NCBI GenBank assembly: GCA_036939355.1
Contig: JALLAP010001040.1
Coordinates: 1-10,738, forward strand
Direction: 5' to 3'
Origin: Thalassiosira profunda
Lineage: Eukaryota; Bacillariophyta; Thalassiosirophyceae; Thalassiosirales; Thalassiosiraceae
Length of the DNA stretch: 10,738 nt
The notes below the pieces were generated by a model, which was given only the letters and a program-made list of their open reading frames with translations, ran no database searches and was not told where the DNA came from. Positions 1-7,689 of the stretch are shown here, one piece after another. Made by a program: the position numbers and the translations under genes. Within the stretch, counting starts at the first letter, position 1. The number at the start of each line of letters is the position of its first letter.

Positions 1-309
1 ACGACACGCGTTTGAATCGGGCTGTACTAAACTTGACACCGACCACCAATGACACAGGTCATGGCCGTCAATATCCCGGTACGAACAAAATCGCTCGATA
101 ATTTCCTTCGCTACGATGGGCAAATTAATGTCCGACCGCTAAACGGATAGTAACGGCGGAATAGTAGTACCTGGTCTATGAGCGGCGGGAGCCCTGCCGG
201 CCACGAAAAGCTGTAGAGGTATTGTACCGGCTACCTCCCTCCCTCTTCTCCTCTTGCGTCGCGCGCGCCCGGGCCCCGCTTTGATCCCCCTGATCCCCCG
301 ATCACGCAT
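1..309 (-). CDS. Possible 5' end of an unknown spliced gene, cut by the left edge (weak)
   Basis: No family recognised. On the minus strand an ATG at 309-307 opens 25 codons of very basic sequence ending in RRKRRRGRE. A GT at 234-233 (context GGGAG/GTAGCC) and an AG at 140-139 (CCGTTTAG) would remove 96 nt, close in size to the firm introns here. This skips the in-frame stop at 139-141 and joins in phase 0 to a frame that stays open from 138 to the window edge. The second part reads INLPIVAKEIIERF, then CSYRDIDGHDLCHWW and SVSSLV. The spacing of LP, D and VSS faintly recalls an F-box helix pair, but this is only an impression. Against it: the ATG lies 8 nt after the LRR gene's stop on the same strand, which is unusually tight for a nuclear gene. 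The open stretch could also belong to an exon whose true start lies elsewhere, or be chance. Confidence 0.2.
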
Positions 310-317
310 TGTAGTTG

Positions 318-1949
318 TTAGCTGGTCGCCTTTCTCTTCTTCGTAGCAGACATGCCCCCACCAGAACCAAAGAGCGTCGGCACTCGTCGAATGATCCTGT
401 AGAGCAGGGTTGGGTTGTCGCCTCCGCCCGCCCAAGCCACCACAAAAGGCATCACTTTGTTCCACAGCAGATCAGCAGAGTCACTTCCCAGTTCTCTCAG
501 CAGCAATTCATCATCCTTGACAGTTGGGTTGCACGTATTGTAGTAGAGGCGGACTTTCTCGCAAACGACCGCGGCCTTGTCGGCATTATCGTTCAAGTGC
601 AACAAGGACTCGAGATCATCGGAGAGCCAAGGCATCTCTTCTAATGGGAGCCCAGTTCCCAGATACAGCTTGGCAACAGAGTGATTTGATACCATGACAG
701 TGCGCAGGCTCTCCGCGTTGAAAATCCGGCTTTGCATCGACGACGTGATGGCCCCCCAACTCTCTGCGGATCGCTCTGACTCACAGATCGGCTGAAATTG
801 GGTGAGGTTGAGTGTCTTCAGTGCCATGCTCTTTGGGATTTGTAGTGCCTTAGCCAATGCAAATCCAATTTCATGGCCATCTAATCTCTCCATTTCATCC
901 ATGTACACGCCACTCCGGCTGACATTGAGGTGCTCTAGAGCAGAGTATGCGCCTTGAAACAATTTTGTGAAGAAGGAACGCCAGCCCTCATGACTGAGAG
1001 ATGACATTTGCAAATTGAGGGTCGTCAGCGATGTGTTCTCCACGAGTGCGTCGGCAAGGGCAAGCGCACCACCAACGCTGTCGAACCAGCCAAGTTGAAG
1101 GTTCTCTAGAGCACAATCGGGACTCCTCAAGCAAGCAAAGAGAGCGGTCCATCCAGCGATGGTCATCGGCCCCTCTGCCGATTCTCCAAAATCATTGGGG
1201 TACATGGCCAGAGTCTTCAGCGTGGTTCTCCCCCCAAGCACCCTCCCCAACACTGCGGCCCCTCTATCGTCAATGGCGTTGTCGGTCAGATCTAGTTCCC
1301 GCACTGAATACCGAATCAGATCCTCCAGGTCGGAACATTCATTCCAGCTGTGGTAGCACTCTTTCAACGAGAGTTTCCTCAGAATCTTCCTTCTGTTCGC
1401 CAGCGCTGCGATAAACTCTCCCCCGTAGTTCTCACAATTGGATACATGGGCATTGAAGTCGACATCCGTCAACGAGCTGCACTTTCCAATAGCTGCAAAC
1501 AGCTGCGCATTGCCTTCGGGGAACATGGACCCCAGATGAAGACGGATGCGGCGAAGGTTGTGGTTGTGCTCGAACAATGGCGCTAATATCAAGAACAAAG
1601 TTAGGTCGTGCACATGAGGATGGTGCGATGTGAGCGGCGCCGGCCCATACCCATCCACAAATAATTCCTCGATGGACCTGTTCTGGGCAATCCCCCGGAA
1701 GATGGCCTCAAAACATACGACCGTCTCTTCATTTTTGTGCTGCGAATTCAGGCACGCAAGTTTCAGGCGCTTCAACGTCGTGCAGCGGCCGATGAGGAGC
1801 CCGTCGCCCTCGCACCTCGCCCTCCCCTCTTTCGTGTAGGGGTCAAAGTCCGTTTGTCGGCCGAAATCTACTTCCAGCCCCAGCTCCAACGGGTCGTTGC
1901 GCTGAAGGCGGGCACGCGTTTCGTCTGTGAACCTATGAAACGCTTCCAT
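318..1949 (-). CDS. Leucine-rich-repeat protein, 543 aa, intronless
   Basis: A single open frame from ATG 1949-1947 to TAA 320-318. Residues about 55-420 hold irregular LRRs of the ribonuclease-inhibitor style, 28-30 residues apart. The clearest units are SVRELDLTDNAIDDRGAAVL (215-234), a unit around LENLQLGWFDSVGGALALAD (281-300), SLTTLNLQMSSLSHEGW (307-323) and ALEHLNVSRSG (337-347). The C-terminal 100 residues are not LRR: they form a helical tail with a conserved-looking LLYRIIRRVPTLFG block (515-528) and end in KKRKATS, a possible nuclear-localisation patch. There is no signal peptide or membrane segment. LRR folds usually bind proteins; the partner cannot be read from sequence. A second family member starts at 10421 on the opposite strand and shares the N-terminal block. 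That agreement of two copies supports the chosen start. Confident as an LRR gene; function unknown. Confidence 0.85.
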   Translation of the reverse strand: MEAFHRFTDETRARLQRNDPLELGLEVDFGRQTDFDPYTKEGRARCEGDGLLIGRCTTLKRLKLACLNSQHKNEETVVCFEAIFRGIAQNRSIEELFVDGYGPAPLTSHHPHVHDLTLFLILAPLFEHNHNLRRIRLHLGSMFPEGNAQLFAAIGKCSSLTDVDFNAHVSNCENYGGEFIAALANRRKILRKLSLKECYHSWNECSDLEDLIRYSVRELDLTDNAIDDRGAAVLGRVLGGRTTLKTLAMYPNDFGESAEGPMTIAGWTALFACLRSPDCALENLQLGWFDSVGGALALADALVENTSLTTLNLQMSSLSHEGWRSFFTKLFQGAYSALEHLNVSRSGVYMDEMERLDGHEIGFALAKALQIPKSMALKTLNLTQFQPICESERSAESWGAITSSMQSRIFNAESLRTVMVSNHSVAKLYLGTGLPLEEMPWLSDDLESLLHLNDNADKAAVVCEKVRLYYNTCNPTVKDDELLLRELGSDSADLLWNKVMPFVVAWAGGGDNPTLLYRIIRRVPTLFGSGGGMSATKKRKATS

Positions 1950-2143
1950 TGCAAGAGGAGAGCCGAGCGAAGAGGCAGCAGTGGCCGGGGCAGGGGAGGA
2001 GGCCCGCCAGCTCGTTTTGGGGGAATAAAAGTAAGAGGAGGTGAGAGGTCGTATTGATTCCTCCGTTATCTCCCGTCATTCCTACAGAGGAATTCACAGG
2101 GGTCCCCCCAGCCCGCCCCACAGACAGAGCTAGCCGCTAAAAT

Positions 2144-2172
2144 AATTGCGGTCGCGAGTCAATTGCGGTCGC
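2144..2172. repeat. 12-bp direct repeat with 5-bp spacer, upstream of the LRR gene
   Basis: AATTGCGGTCGC occurs at 2144-2155 and again at 2161-2172, separated by GAGTC. It lies about 200 bp before the LRR start codon, in its likely promoter. Two exact copies so close could be a paired transcription-factor site, but nothing in the sequence proves function. Confidence 0.5.
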
Positions 2173-2196
2173 ACGGTCTGTACGTCGTCGCGGCCG

Positions 2197-2214
2197 GTGA
2201 CGTCTGGCCGTCAC
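2197..2214. promoter_or_regulatory. Inverted repeat containing a TGACGT (CRE/bZIP-like) core
   Basis: GTGACG (2197-2202) and CGTCAC (2209-2214) form a 6-bp inverted repeat with a 6-nt loop; TGACGTC spans 2198-2204. TGACGT-type elements are known bZIP and CO2/cAMP-responsive sites in diatoms. The link here is by sequence resemblance only; such short sites are common by chance. Confidence 0.25.
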
Positions 2215-2590
2215 ACCACCGGTCCCTCTCTCTCTCAGCCAACCATTCTGTCCAGTAAGTATGCGACTGGGCCACTCGCGTGAAGCTTACCGGCGAAAGC
2301 AACGCGGCAAGAGGGCGGTGACGGTGTTCGCAGCGACGGCGAACGGCACCCCCGTGCTCCGCGCCGCAGGGGACCCATCGCTCGTGCTTCTAGAGGCTCA
2401 GGTAGCCCGTCGTCGCCCAAGTTGACTGTCATTGGGGGCAGCGGAGGAGGCTAGCGCTGTCCATCGCGGCAATTTACCGAGTGTTCACGAAGCGTCGCCG
2501 GGGAAGAATTATTGTGGTGAGGCAAGGAGGGTTTATGATATGCGCAATAATCAAGAGTGTTCTAGAATACATTCTTGCATTGTGTGGGCC

Positions 2591-2606
2591 GTGGTGGTGG
2601 TGGTGG
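2591..2606. repeat. (GTG)5 microsatellite
   Basis: Five perfect GTG triplets plus one G, followed at 2610-2627 by a CCTCGCC heptamer repeated about two and a half times. Simple repeats in non-coding sequence; the reverse frame would encode a His run with no gene context. Confidence 0.8.
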
Positions 2607-2935
2607 CACCCTCGCCCCTCGCCCCTCAAAAGAACACGGGGGTTCCTCTTGTTGCGTGCGATGCCGGTTTGTGTGCGATACCCCTCTGCGCAGCTCTCCC
2701 CGCAATCCATCAAAACGGAATCATCCACGCGCTCGCAGTTGCGTACGTTGCCTGACAGTGCAGGCGGGGCGGGGGCTCCAGCTTTGCGCACAAATCACAA
2801 CTGATCCGGAGTTCTCTCGGCCATATGCACAGGGAGCCATCTCTCAATCAAGCAAGCTGATATTCTCACGCAAATGTGCCCCAACGATCTCGATGTCACG
2901 TCCCCGTTCTTTCGCCAGCAGAATCACAATGCCCA

Positions 2936-2965
2936 CCCGCTGGCTGTCCACCCGTTGGCTGTCCA
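2936..2965. repeat. 15-bp tandem duplication (two copies)
   Basis: CCCGCTGGCTGTCCA (2936-2950) is followed directly by CCCGTTGGCTGTCCA (2951-2965), one mismatch in 15. On the minus strand in one frame it encodes DSQRV twice. Because the unit is a multiple of three it keeps the frame, but no gene is supported around it. Confidence 0.8.
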
Positions 2966-3617
2966 TCCCATGACTGCCCCCTCTTTCACCACACGTCGTT
3001 GGCATCCCGCGGCGCGATAATCTGGAAGCCGCCACCCCTTGTCATCAATGATTTGCGTAAATTGGCGATGTTATGAACTCGCTCCTCGTGCCGAAGACTC
3101 GGGCGGGGGCACAGGAGCGAGCTCCCCTCGTCAGCGAATATGTTGATGGTGATGTTTGAGTGTACTTCGCGCCGTTGCGCGCACAAATGAAGATGCACCC
3201 CCGACCCGTAAACACAGGCGTCCCCGTAAGATGGATATGTCCCACCACCGCGACGCGCCAACCCCTTGATGCGGGCGGTCGTCACAGACGACGGCGCGCT
3301 CGTAGACGGAGGAGGAGTGGAGACGACGTCGATTCGCGACCGACGACCGACGAGAAATCCGCGCTAACTGCCGGCCGAACGTCCACGCACCAGCGCCCAG
3401 CCTACCCCGAGGGCCTTGGACGACCACTGCAGGCCCATCGCGGCGGCCGACAACCCTAGGAGGGGGCGGCGGGGGGACGGCATGGCCGTGCCGCCGCTGG
3501 AGGCATTGAGTGGTTGAGAGCGACCTCCCACTGCAGGACCCGGTCATTTCACCAAAATCTTAGTGATATAATCGCGTCCTGTAGTGGTGGTCCTAAGAAC
3601 GAAGGTCAGACTCCTCC

Positions 3618-3631
3618 GCCGGCCGGCCGGC
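3618..3631. repeat. 14-bp GC palindrome in the DTW-GNAT 5' region
   Basis: GCCGGCCGGCCGGC is fully self-complementary and lies 82 nt before the chosen ATG at 3713. It could form a stable hairpin in the leader or be a simple GC run. A TATA-like GATATAAT sits further upstream at about 3565-3572; its role is not established. Confidence 0.4.
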
Positions 3632-3712
3632 GATTTCAAAGCGGCTGGAGAGCAGGCGCGCCGGTGGCCAGAGAAGACGAAAGGGCACCCGAGCCGCGGG
3701 TTGGCACGAACG

Positions 3713-5169
3713 ATGAGGCCCTTCCCGTGGCTGATGGCCCTCGGCCTGTTCCGATTCGGGGCGGCGTTTTCCACCGCCACCGGCAGCAGCAATATTGCAA
3801 CTCGCAACCACAACCTTGTGTCCCCCGACCAGCGGGCGGAAGGCTCCCTCGAATCGACGGAGTGGCGGCAGTATTGCCCCGGCTGCCGACGGCCCTTGCC
3901 GCAGTGCCTCTGCGACCACCTCCCTGCGTCTAGAATACGCTTGGACACGGACGTATTGGTGTTGCAGCACCCTGTCGAATTTCGGCGCAAGACAATCAGC
4001 ACGGTGCCCTTGCTGAAGTTGGTGCTGGAACAGTGTCGGGTGATGGTGGGGCGGTCGTTCGATGTGGAGCTGGAGGGGATATTGGATGAGGCGTGTTCGG
4101 AGGGGAGGGTGCCGCTTGTGCTCTTTCCGGGGCCGAATGCCGTCACGCTCGAGGATGCAGATGCAATGGAGAAGATATCACATGATGTAGAGGTTCAATC
4201 GAGCAGCGGTCAGCAGTCGAAATATCTGCTCATTATCGTTGATGGCACCTGGACGCAGGCAAAACGGATGCTGCGAAACTCGCCGGCCCTGTTGGAACGA
4301 TGTCAGGCGGTGCAATTTACCGGCACGAACGAGCGATCAATGTACGACAGCATCCGCAAGCAGCCCGATACGCACTGCCTGTCGACATTAGAGTCCTGCG
4401 AACGCACATTGCGGTTGTTGGAACCAAATAACCCTCAGGTGGAGGAGGCATCGCGTCATCTTCTAGTTTCGCTGCGCGCGATGATATTGACCCAGATGAG
4501 ATATGAACGGAGGCACTTGGAGGAGAATCCGGAGCTGGTGCGAAACGTGTCGAAATTGAGAGCCAAAGCGGAACGTCAGCAGCAGCTATTGAACAGCACA
4601 GGCGAAGTCGATGCAACGTTGAATGAAAGGGTATTGCCAAAGGAATATACCCTCCGGCCTCTCACGGAATCGGATGCAACGTACGTGGACTCTCGGTGGC
4701 CGTATCAATCGAAAAAGTCGCTGGTCATGATCCAAAAGCAAATCGTCGCGGACACTTCCAATGCAACAAAGTTTGGACGCAGCACCTGCTTGGGCGTCGA
4801 GTCCGATGGCCAGCTGGTGGCGTGCATCATTCGACATCGCAACGGAAGTATTGGCATCTTGCACGTGGACGAGGAACATCGACGATTCGGCCTTGGCGGG
4901 TTATTGCTGCAAGAGGCGATGGACGCCTTGATGAGCAGGGGAGAGGATACATTTGCATTCATCGTAGACGGGAACAAGGCATCGGAGGCGCTATTTAGCA
5001 AGCTGGGCTGGGAGAAGGCAAATCCATTGGGCAAGAAGGGGACCGGGTGAGTGAATAGCAAGTGGTGCTTGTGTTGCGTTGTAATTTGCCTTCTCTTCAA
5101 CTGACTTTTGCTGACTCAATCTGCAGGAAGCGCCGGGCGAAACGCCTGTGGCTGTATCGAATGAAATGA
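3713..5169 (+). CDS. DTW-domain tRNA acp3U transferase fused to a GLYAT/FR47-like GNAT domain, probably plastid-targeted
   Basis: Join 3713-5046 and 5127-5169, 458 aa. The frame is open further upstream but its only earlier start is GTG; 3713 is the first ATG and gives MRPFPWLMALGLFRFGAAFS, a signal peptide whose A18/F19 fits the diatom plastid ASAFAP-type cleavage site. Residues 51-265 are a DTW (TDD) domain: zinc-type cysteines C55, C58, C65 and C67, HPVEFRRKTIST at 86-97, the DxTW signature D177-W180 (IVDGTWTQAKRM) and KQPDTHCLSTLES at 216-228. This family moves the aminocarboxypropyl group of S-adenosylmethionine to a tRNA uridine (bacterial TapT, human DTWD1/2). After a charged linker, residues 311-435 are a GNAT fold: DATYVDSRWPY at 321-331 resembles GLYAT/FR47 proteins, and R390-x-x-G-x-G395 is the acetyl-CoA loop. 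The acyl acceptor is unknown. Domain calls are firm; targeting is inferred. Confidence 0.9.
5047..5126 (+). other. Intron of the DTW-GNAT gene (80 nt)
   Basis: Donor GG/GTGAGT at 5047 is near-consensus. CTGAC branch-like motifs occur at 5101-5105 and 5111-5115, and the acceptor CTGCAG ends at 5126. Splicing replaces a stop (TGA at 5048-5050, inside the intron) with 13 more residues, KRRAKRLWLYRMK, ending at TGA 5167-5169. The clean phase and strong sites make it credible, though unspliced RNA would also be translatable. Confidence 0.75.
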
Positions 5170-5230
5170 GTGAAACGATAGGCACCGAAAGGAATGAGTG
5201 AAGATGTTACTCATTATGCGGCGGCTTGCA
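5170..5230. terminator. 61-bp spacer between convergent genes, with a 7-bp inverted repeat
   Basis: The stop codons of the DTW-GNAT gene (plus) and the esterase (minus) are only 61 bp apart, so their 3' UTRs probably overlap. AATGAGT (5193-5199) and ACTCATT (5209-5215) form an inverted repeat with a 9-nt loop, and AATGAGTGAA is repeated at 5165-5174 and 5193-5202. A bidirectional 3'-end or polyadenylation role is plausible but inferred. Confidence 0.3.
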
Positions 5231-7194
5231 TCAAATGCCCTCCCACTTCACGGGAGACTCCTCCGGCGCGGAAGGCGGTTGGAATCTTGGCAGCGAAACC
5301 GAAATCGTCACGGTCGCCGTGCCGCACCGCAAAGACAAATCGCAACTCTCGTAACTGCATCGGTCGGTGCCCACGAATCCCTCGTTGGGCTCGTACCTCA
5401 TCAAACCTTCCAGGGATTGAACGATGGTACATTCACCATTGGATGCCTGGGCATTGATCGAGTTGAGAACGAGCCCCGACGCAGGTCTATCATTCTGAAG
5501 GACGGATATCGTGACGTTACCCTCTTCTGTGGTCATCGAGACAAAGTCGTCTTCCGCTGTTATGAAAGAAGAAGGATGAAAGGAAGGCTGACCGGAGGGC
5601 TGCCCGGAAAGTGAATTGCTGGGATGCGATGACAGTTTTGGCGAGGGCCAAGGCGAAGGTTGGCTGGATGACTGCACCGAGGGCTGATTGGATGGTCTCA
5701 ACGATGTTGTTGGCTTTGCTGACGAGGATGGGTGCGCCGAGGGTTGACCCGAAGGTTGGCTGGATGGTCTTGGAGATGCAGATGGTTGCGACGATGGATT
5801 GCTAGATGGGCATTCGAAGCTCGTTTCGACCGCTCTCTGGTAGGCTTGGGCGATCCGGTGGCCTCCAATTAGGAACGACGGCGCGTCAAAGTGGTAGAAC
5901 GGGCTCGTATCGGACATGTAGACAATCTGCGCCCGCGGATCTCCATCGCAGAATTCGGACTGGGCATCGCGGACATTCTGCGCTCGCAGGCGTTGCGGCC
6001 AACTCCCTATTTGCACGATGACCACCGGAATTTCCTCCGGGCAGCCATACGTTCCAGCGTGGGACGCGTCGAACATTTCTTTTCTCACTTCGGTCACCAA
6101 TCCGGTTAGGTTGCCCAAATAGGATACGGATGTATCCTCATCGGTCCAAGACTCTGCATGTCGTGAATAAATGCTCAGAGTTGTGTGCACAATAGTCTCA
6201 GTGCAACTGCAATAAAAACAGCACCACCATACCTTGCGTCCCCTGGTGCCAAACGAATCCTTTCCAATCGCCGCGGCCCTTTCTGCTTCGAATGGACGCC
6301 CGGAGCGACTCCCAGTATGTTCCGTGCCCCGGATACCAATGTTGGTGTATTTCTAAGCGAAGCATCAGAGAAATGATTGCGAGTATTACATGAGGGATGA
6401 ATTGCATTTGCAGATGGCGCACTTTCTCTCGAACAGCATTCACCTGTGCCGCCGCGCGCATTCTTCACCGCCTCGAACGGGCGCTGCTGGCCCATTTCCA
6501 TTTCCAACGTCCTACTGAACATCCACTCATGGCCAAACGAATCGCCGCAGTTGGCGTTCCACGCCGTGGGCCGGGTCCCTCCGCTGCGATCCCTTTCCCG
6601 GAGTCCGCCGAGGGGTTCCACGTACGAGCAGCTGCAGAAGGATGACAGGACATAGAGAATAATAGTTGAGAAGATATCTTCAGCAGTCCAAGCCCTCGCG
6701 GAGACAACGCACCTGCCTAGCTGCAACGGCGCGTCGAGGCCGTCCAACAGCCCCGCACGGTGCAGCTCCATCGTCCCGTTCGTCAGCGCCGCCGCCACGG
6801 CATCGTCGGAGGTCACCCGCGCGTTCGCCGTCCGGATGACATCGAACAGCGCCCCCTCAAACATGCTGGGGCTAACATTGACGCTGGGGTCGCTCATCAC
6901 CCCGAGGATTAGCTTGATCTGCTCCCAATAGCTGGCGTCTCCCGTGAGGGACTGCGGCGACGTCGTGTGGCCGCACATGTTGCTCTGGCCGCTCATAAGA
7001 AAGAAGTCCACATCTTGTGCCCGCTGCCTCCGCGCGGGGTGGGAGGGGCGCTTAGGAGAGGCACGGCGGAGGCGGCGGGTCATCTCGGCGCCGGAAGACG
7101 CTGCGTGGGCGAGGGCGTGCCGTCGAGATGACGCCGCTGCAACGGCACAGAGCGCCAAGAGACCGCTCGGGGCGACGGCGTTCAAGCCGACCAT
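5231..7194 (-). CDS. Secreted SASA-type carbohydrate esterase with Pro-Ser linker and Ig/cadherin-like module
   Basis: Minus-strand join 7194-6713, 6631-6444, 6352-6233 and 6153-5231, 570 aa. Residues 1-23 form a signal peptide (GLLALCAVAAASS). Residues 62-373 are a SASA (DUF303, sialate O-acetylesterase/acetylxylan esterase) domain of the SGNH fold: FLMSGQSNM with nucleophile Ser71, FGHEW (193-197), KNARGGTE (217-224), FVWHQGTQESW (256-266) and a C-terminal FYHFDAPSF whose His351 is the likely catalytic base. Three of these blocks come together only after splicing, which confirms the gene model. Residues 379-458 are PSxxPS repeats, a flexible linker. Residues 462-549 match an Ig/cadherin-like module: AEDD, SVLQND, GLMRYEPNEGFVGTD, then YESCD and C540. 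It probably removes O-acetyl groups from extracellular polysaccharide or glycan; the substrate cannot be read from sequence. No C-terminal membrane anchor is seen. Confidence 0.9.
5570..5809 (-). repeat. PSxxPS low-complexity linker-coding repeat of the esterase
   Basis: About 80 codons encoding degenerate PSxxPS units such as PSSQPSGQPS and PSGQPSFHPS. Units are diverged at the DNA level, so this is an old repeat rather than a recent slippage product. Pro-Ser-rich stretches of this kind separate domains in many secreted proteins and are likely O-glycosylated; glycosylation is inferred. Confidence 0.85.
6154..6232 (-). other. Esterase intron 3 (79 nt)
   Basis: Donor CAAG/GTATGG at 6232, acceptor CATGCAG/AG ending at 6154, phase 1. 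Removing it joins WHQGTQ to ESWTDED, reproducing the block expected in SASA esterases. Confidence 0.85.
6353..6443 (-). other. Esterase intron 2 (91 nt)
   Basis: Donor ACAG/GTGAAT at 6443, acceptor GCTTAG/AA ending at 6353, phase 1. Removing it gives NARGGTEIHQHWYPG, again a family-typical block. Confidence 0.85.
6632..6712 (-). other. Esterase intron 1 (81 nt, no in-frame stop)
   Basis: Donor GGCAG/GTGCGT at 6712, acceptor TTCTGCAG/C ending at 6632, phase 2. It is exactly 27 codons long and open in the coding frame, so an unspliced message would add 27 residues between LQLG and CSYVEPL. Splicing gives LQLGSCSYVEP. The splice sites and the size match of the other introns favour removal. Confidence 0.75.
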
Positions 7195-7689
7195 TCTTCG
7201 TCTGTTTGCAAGACGAAGCAGAGATCTCGCCGCCCCTTCATTGGCCTGCGAGCCTCTCCTCGCGACGAACTGTGTAGCGCAGCACCGAGCAATCCATGCT
7301 CAACTCACATCCTTTGCGAGGGAGCACCTCCTCTCCTCCGTCCTTCTTGAGCCATCCAGGCTTCGAGCGCGTTGAATAATGTTGGCATGCCCTGATAAAT
7401 CTAATGTGACATTAACCGTCTCAATCGAAGTCTCAGTGCGAAGGATAATTCTTCCTGTCAGTGGAGCAGCTTGGCTTGTTGTGCTGGGGGCAACACCGAG
7501 GTTCCTCGCACCCCCTTCCAGGACAACTCTGGGGTTGCCTCTCTTCTATCAGAGATCCCGAGGCTAATCCTATTTGTTAGTTCTATTAAGTCAACTCTGA
7601 GCCTCAGAGACGCGCCACTGGAAACGATATGTGCATAGAGAAAGATCTTCCTCGTGGCGTGCCTTCATAATCCAACCTCAATCAACCTC
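7195..7689. other. Spacer between esterase start and START-gene end
   Basis: Holds the promoter and leader of the esterase and the 3' end of the START gene, both on minus. Plus-strand open frames here are short shadows of low-complexity sequence. Apart from the hairpin at 7196-7218, I see only a small CGAGG/CCTCG inverted repeat near 7498-7509. Confidence 0.6.
7196..7218 (-). promoter_or_regulatory. Hairpin directly before the esterase start codon
   Basis: CTTCGTCT (7196-7203) and AGACGAAG (7211-7218) are perfect 8-bp arms around a 7-nt loop. In the minus-strand message the stem ends one nucleotide before the ATG (7194-7192). A stem this close to the start could slow scanning ribosomes; that role is inferred. 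Confidence 0.35.

Larger units (their letters stand above)
1950..3712. other. Intergenic region without a supported gene
   Basis: About 1.76 kb between two divergently transcribed genes (LRR on minus, DTW-GNAT on plus), so it should hold both promoters. The open frames here are short, mostly lack an ATG start (several open only at GTG or TTG) and are rich in Arg, Pro and Gly, as expected from GC-rich non-coding DNA. It contains the short repeats and palindromes listed separately. One minus-strand stretch (2844-3285) reads more like protein than the rest but is broken by stops. A strong donor-like sequence (GTAAGTATG from 2255, plus strand) has no convincing exon before or after it. Confidence 0.6.

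Noticed and set aside
1630..1839. Antisense open frame over the LRR gene that also appears over the second LRR copy
   Set aside because: It recurs because both copies share the same sense codons; it is a shadow, not a conserved gene.
2255..2263. Strong 5' splice donor GTAAGTATG
   Set aside because: No coding exon precedes it and no matching acceptor leads into an open frame.
2432..2804. Two overlapping plus-strand frames of about 107 residues
   Set aside because: One opens at TTG, both run through the GTG microsatellite, and neither shows a domain or splice support.
3131..3547. 138-residue minus-strand frame with an ATG
   Set aside because: Arg/Pro/Ser-rich throughout, no recognisable motif, likely a GC-rich chance frame in the intergenic region.
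3584..3712. Longer N-terminus for the DTW-GNAT protein
   Set aside because: The upstream start is GTG, not used for ordinary nuclear initiation; the first ATG at 3713 also gives a clear signal peptide.
1950..3712. tRNA or other structured RNA gene
   Set aside because: No T-arm GTTCRANNC block or cloverleaf arrangement was found on either strand by eye.
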